Of a stretch of 64,000 nt of DNA, positions 60,361 through 64,000 are shown piece by piece. The DNA is from CAJBVG01 sp943372995. Lineage in GTDB: Bacteria > Bacteroidota > Bacteroidia > Sphingobacteriales > Sphingobacteriaceae. The stretch is taken from NCBI GenBank assembly GCA_943372995.1, contig CALSAQ010000003.1:62001-126000 (forward strand). Direction: 5' to 3'. A model generated the notes under the pieces. It was not told the origin of the DNA. It saw only the letters and a list, made by a program, of their open reading frames with translations, and did no database searches. A program made the translations under genes and the position numbers. The stretch's first letter is position 1. Each line of letters begins with the position of its first letter.

Positions 60361-61776
60361 ATGAGCTCAACTAAACAACATAAGATATTAATTGTAGACG
60401 ATGATGTGGACATGTGCCAATTACTGGGCAAATTCTTACAAAAAAAAGGATATGATGTAAACTGTGCACATAAAGGAAGAACAGCTATTGAAATGCTTAA
60501 AGAGGAGCAATATGATTTATGTATTTGCGATTTCCGATTAGGTGATATGGATGGTTTAGAGCTCATACAAAATATCAGAGCATTACACAAGGACATTAAG
60601 ATATTAATGATTACTGGATATTCAGATATTAAAGTTGCGGTTCAAGTAATAAAAATGGGAGCTTTAGACTATTTAACCAAACCAATTATTCCAGATGAAC
60701 TATTAGTTGCATTGTCGAAAGCATTATCAACAGAACAAAGTAGTACTCCAAGCTCTAGTGAAAATAAAATTAGTTCAAAGAAAACATATGATTACATTGT
60801 TGGCACTAGTAAACAATCAAAAGAACTATACAACCAAATAGATTTAGTTGCCCCTACTCCCTATAGTGTAATTATATATGGAGAAACTGGTACGGGAAAA
60901 GAATCGGTAGCAAGAACCATTCATGAGAGAAGTAATAGAAGTGACCAGCAATTTGTAGCGCTCGATTGTGGGGCAATCTCAAAAGAATTAGCAGGCTCTG
61001 AACTGTTTGGTCACGAAAAAGGCTCGTTCACAGGAGCACTTTTTAATAAAACAGGTTTGTTTGAGTTAGCGAATAAAGGAACACTATTTTTGGATGAAGT
61101 AGCTAATCTTCCATACGATATACAAACCTTATTACTAAGAGTTGTTCAAGAACAAACTATTAAAAAAATAGGCGGCATTACTGATATTCCTGTTGATGTA
61201 CGCATTATTGTTGCTTCAAACGAGAATTTAGCAGAAGCTGTAAAACAAGGAAAATTTAGAGAAGATTTGTATCACCGTTTCAATCAATTTGGTATGCAAA
61301 TAGCACCTCTAAGAGAGAGAGGTAAAGATATTTTACTCTTTGCACAACATTTTTTAGCCATTGCTAACAAAGAATTACAAAAAAATGTGTTGGGATTCGA
61401 CGATGAAGTAATACAAAGTATAAACACCTATCCTTGGCCCGGAAATTTACGCGAATTAAACAATGTTGTTAAAAGAGCTTGTTTACTTTGTAATGGAAGC
61501 TTCATTGAAAGCAAATGCTTACCATTAGAAATATCAAATAATATACACTTAAACTTTGCCGAAAATAAAAGAGAAAATTTAAAAAGTAAGGAAAGCAATT
61601 TAAGTTTAAAAGGAGCAGCTGCAAATGCTGAAGCTGATACTATATTAAATGTTCTCCGTCAGGTAGAGTTTAATAAAACCAAAGCGGCGAAATTATTAAA
61701 TATAGATCGAAAAACGCTTTACAATAAAATGAAGGCATTCAATCTACTCAATAATCAAAAGAATGAAGACGAATAA
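60361..61776 (+). CDS. NtrC-family sigma-54 activator with receiver domain
   Basis: A 471-residue response regulator. The receiver (1-125) has Asp 57 in LCICDFRLGDMDG and Lys 107 in LTKPI. The AAA+ domain (about 142-385) has Walker A GETGTGKE (174-181), the sigma-54 contact loop as GSFTGA (221-226, instead of GAFTGA), Walker B TLFLDE (241-246) and the sensor region FREDLYHRFNQFGMQIAPLRERG (in parts). A Fis-type helix-turn-helix (VEFNKTKAAKLLNIDRKTLYNKMKAF in parts) ends the protein. It overlaps the second kinase by 14 bp, which pairs them. I found no convincing sigma-54 promoter in the window. Confidence 0.96.
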   Translation: MSSTKQHKILIVDDDVDMCQLLGKFLQKKGYDVNCAHKGRTAIEMLKEEQYDLCICDFRLGDMDGLELIQNIRALHKDIKILMITGYSDIKVAVQVIKMGALDYLTKPIIPDELLVALSKALSTEQSSTPSSSENKISSKKTYDYIVGTSKQSKELYNQIDLVAPTPYSVIIYGETGTGKESVARTIHERSNRSDQQFVALDCGAISKELAGSELFGHEKGSFTGALFNKTGLFELANKGTLFLDEVANLPYDIQTLLLRVVQEQTIKKIGGITDIPVDVRIIVASNENLAEAVKQGKFREDLYHRFNQFGMQIAPLRERGKDILLFAQHFLAIANKELQKNVLGFDDEVIQSINTYPWPGNLRELNNVVKRACLLCNGSFIESKCLPLEISNNIHLNFAENKRENLKSKESNLSLKGAAANAEADTILNVLRQVEFNKTKAAKLLNIDRKTLYNKMKAFNLLNNQKNEDE

Positions 61777-63742
61777 GTATGGCATAAACTATCCTTACTT
61801 TTTTGCTACAACTATCATTTGTAGTTTACCTTTTATTTTTTACCTCTTAGGATTCCGACTAAACTATAATAACCCAATAATTGATCTACAAAATATTGAA
61901 ACGGTTAATGAGCTCGGGAATAAAAACACTTTAAGCCCTTTACTTAAAGGCAAATTTATTCACACCTTATTAGTAGGGTTTTCCATCACCATTGCCTTTG
62001 TAACAACCATACTTAGCTTTATCGATTACATTATCAAAAAAAATGTAAGTACACCTATTGTGGGTATAGCTTTGTTTTGCTCTGGAATGCTTGATTTTAT
62101 TCATATCATGACCTCCAATCAGTTTATCAGCTATGAATTCGCAAATCCAGATATAAGTTCTTTCACATGGCTTTTCTCAAGAGTTTTTCATGCATTAATA
62201 TTAATATTAGGAGTAGGTATATTTTTATTACAAGGCAAGGACCAATTTATTGAAGAGTACAAAAATGAAAAGTACTTCGTCGGATTTATTGGCTTCATCT
62301 TTATTTTACTCTCTATAAACGCTGTTTTAATTGTTACTGATAAATCCTTGGAAATTCCAGCAATGATTTATCCAGATTCTCTTATCTCCCACCCTTACGA
62401 CTTAATACCATTAGTATTATACATTATAGCTGGGGTTTATATTTTTCCGAAATATTACCAATTAAATAAAAGCACATTTTCGCAAACTTTGATCCTTAGT
62501 TTAATTCCTGCCATTATTGCTCAACTACACATGGCTTTTGGCTCTAAGAGTATTTACGATTATCATTTCTTTGCCGCTCAAGTATTAAAATCGATTTCAT
62601 ACTTAGTACCATTTATTGGTTTAACCATAAATTACATCGAAACTTATAAAAAAGAAATCGACATATCAGAAGAATTAGACGTTCAACTAAAATCGAAACA
62701 AAAAATAGAAGACACACTTGTTGGTGTATTAGATGCTTCTTTTAATGGTGTAATGTCGCTCTTTCCTATTAAAAACGAACTGGATGAAGTCGTGGATTTT
62801 AAATGGACTTTAGTAAACAACAAAGCTCAAATAGATATGGGCTATTCAAGTGAAGAGCTCATAAACAGGCGCTTCTTCTCCATTCTACCTAATGGAACTT
62901 ATTTGTTTGAAAAATATAAAAAGGTTTATCTAACTGGTGTTTCTGATAGGTTCGAGATATTTTCAGATCTAAGGAACAAATATTACGAAATTGCTGTAAC
63001 GAAATATGCAGATGAAATAGCTGTAACATTCAACGATATTACTGATCAGAAATTCGGGCAAGAAGCAATATTAAATAATCAGAGAATACAAGCCACTAGT
63101 AAATTTGCTAGGTTAATGACACACGAAATAAGGAATCCACTCACCAATATCCTTTTATCAGTTGAACAATTGAAAGAAGATATCGACGAGAATTCTGATA
63201 AAAATATTTATATCGATATTTTACAAAGAAATACTATACGTATTAATGAATTGATTTCTGAAGTAATGAATGCTTCTAAAATGACGGAGCTAAATATCTC
63301 CGACATTAAATCTGATGTATTAATTAATGAATGTATAAAATTAGTACACGATAGAATTCAATTACAAAATATTAAACTTGAAGTGAGTATTATAGATAAG
63401 GTTGTTTTATTCGTCGACATTGAAAAAATTAAAATTGCCATTTCAAATATAATTCTAAATGCCATTGAAGCTGTTGTTGGCAAAGAAGGGAAAATCAATA
63501 TTAATGGATACAAAAAGAACGATAGCTATATATTCGAAATCATAGATAATGGCATAGGTATATCCATAGAAAATCAACAACGTTTATTTGAACCTTTTTA
63601 TACGAATAAGTCGAAAGGTATTGGAATCGGACTTACCGCCAGTCAGACCATTATTTTTAATCATCAGGGGAATATTCAAGTTAAATCTGAGTTAAATGTT
63701 GGAACTAGTTTCATCATTTCTTTACCTCTACAAAACATTTAA
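61763..63742 (+). CDS. Sensor histidine kinase with MASE3-like membrane domain and PAS region
   Basis: A 659-residue kinase. Residues 10-295 are a membrane sensor of about eight helices, with FIHTLLVGFSITIAFVTT, FCSGMLDFIHIMTS and HFFAAQVLKSISYL resembling MASE3. A PAS-like domain (about 318-425) follows, then the phosphoacceptor His 454 in FARLMTHEIRNPLTNIL and HATPase_c (N box IAISNIILNAIEAVV, G1 DNGIGIS, G2 KGIGIGLTASQTII). The start overlaps the NtrC-type gene by 14 bp: the kinase and regulator are made together and should form a cognate pair. It ends the cluster. Confidence 0.92.
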   Translation: MKTNKYGINYPYFFATTIICSLPFIFYLLGFRLNYNNPIIDLQNIETVNELGNKNTLSPLLKGKFIHTLLVGFSITIAFVTTILSFIDYIIKKNVSTPIVGIALFCSGMLDFIHIMTSNQFISYEFANPDISSFTWLFSRVFHALILILGVGIFLLQGKDQFIEEYKNEKYFVGFIGFIFILLSINAVLIVTDKSLEIPAMIYPDSLISHPYDLIPLVLYIIAGVYIFPKYYQLNKSTFSQTLILSLIPAIIAQLHMAFGSKSIYDYHFFAAQVLKSISYLVPFIGLTINYIETYKKEIDISEELDVQLKSKQKIEDTLVGVLDASFNGVMSLFPIKNELDEVVDFKWTLVNNKAQIDMGYSSEELINRRFFSILPNGTYLFEKYKKVYLTGVSDRFEIFSDLRNKYYEIAVTKYADEIAVTFNDITDQKFGQEAILNNQRIQATSKFARLMTHEIRNPLTNILLSVEQLKEDIDENSDKNIYIDILQRNTIRINELISEVMNASKMTELNISDIKSDVLINECIKLVHDRIQLQNIKLEVSIIDKVVLFVDIEKIKIAISNIILNAIEAVVGKEGKININGYKKNDSYIFEIIDNGIGISIENQQRLFEPFYTNKSKGIGIGLTASQTIIFNHQGNIQVKSELNVGTSFIISLPLQNI

Positions 63743-63816
63743 CCATCTTAAAAATACTATTTTATTCTTTTGGCCTAGTTTTAGCACTATTAGGTGTAAG
63801 ATTCTATGTCTGCCTC

Positions 63817-63855
63817 AAAAAAGCCTATTCTGTGAAAATAGGATAGGTTTTTTAA
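63817..63855 (+). terminator. Possible terminator after the kinase gene
   Basis: AAAAAGCCTAT and ATAGGTTTTTT can pair, with a weaker 14-bp loop, followed by Ts. It lies 75 bp beyond the stop at 63742. A frame covering it (63696-63947) has no family features and is rejected as a gene. Confidence 0.6.
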
Positions 63856-63966
63856 AAACATTCACAAAGAATCTTAGCTTTCCACATAGAACAATTTCCA
63901 CAAAATGGGGAATATGTTCCTCAAGAAAGCAAAATTTAATAAAGTAGAAAAACAAAGATTAATATA

Positions 63967-64000
63967 ATGATTAGAAGTATTATGTTTTTGATTGCCTTAC
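63967..64000 (+). CDS. Start of a further gene, cut by the window end
   Basis: ATG at 63967 is followed by eleven codons reading MIRSIMFLIAL, a basic start and a hydrophobic run like a signal peptide or first membrane helix. A purine-rich stretch precedes it. Too little is present for any assignment. Confidence 0.35.
   Translation, partial: MIRSIMFLIAL

Noticed and set aside
60361..63742. Sigma-54 promoter for the NtrC-type regulator
   Set aside because: The few TGGCAC-like words found lie inside coding regions without the TTGC half at the right distance.
63696..63947. Coding frame after the last kinase
   Set aside because: It overlaps the kinase end, spans a likely terminator and has no recognisable features.

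Overview
This window looks like chromosomal DNA from a low-GC member of the Bacteroidota. The evidence is three secreted proteins with the type IX secretion (T9SS) type A C-terminal sorting domain, several lipoproteins, a carboxypeptidase-regulatory-like/TonB outer-membrane receptor, promoters of the Bacteroidetes form (TTG, about 20 bp, TAnnTTTG), a tmRNA tag of GENNYALAA, and a long LysS with the C-terminal extension seen in this phylum. I cannot place it to family. I see no phage, insertion sequence, CRISPR array or defence island.

Layout. 1-3.8 kb: the end of priA, then a glycosyl-1-phosphate transferase with an upstream lipoprotein on the minus strand, then pcm. 3.9-6.0 kb: a small outer-membrane barrel, a lipoprotein and smpB. 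6.1-9.2 kb: an Nramp metal transporter fused to a UspA domain, its DtxR-type regulator, and a divergent Lrp-type regulator. 9.2-14 kb: ung, a lipoprotein, lysS, a DUF962 membrane protein and proline dehydrogenase. 14.1-18.7 kb: a chorismate operon (DAHP synthase/chorismate mutase fusion, aroB, aroA, aroC). 18.7-26.6 kb: a cupin, an exported bleomycin-hydrolase-like protease, a fused alpha/beta 2-oxoacid dehydrogenase E1, a PNGase F-like T9SS cargo, a DUF1573 protein and an aminotransferase. 26.6-27.5 kb: ssrA (tmRNA) with a duplicated 3' end and terminator. 27.5-36.8 kb: mixed accessory genes (AraC regulator, VOC lipoprotein and its broken duplicate, LytTR regulator with candidate operator repeats, DUF2306, DUF898, M48 protease). 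37-43 kb: a 1916-residue T9SS adhesin-like protein. 42.9-48.7 kb: bestrophin, TonB receptor, ArsC-like protein, phosphoesterase, YiiX-like hydrolase. 48.7-57.8 kb: a tight cluster TPR protein, outer-membrane barrel, HU-CCDC81/SPOR protein, ExbB, ExbD, TonB-like protein, folC. 57.8-63.7 kb: a signalling cluster of two histidine kinases, a lone receiver, an NtrC-type activator and a BrkB/YihY membrane protein.

The most unusual feature is not a gene. At least ten intergenic gaps hold arrays of short degenerate words that keep an exact 7-, 8- or 9-bp register. Most begin at or within a few bases of a stop codon, and many continue as their own reverse complement. Each gap uses its own word. One array ends in the first codons of the next gene, one holds the tmRNA promoter between its two arms, and one supplies the candidate -33 element of lysS. 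I know of no described element class that matches this.
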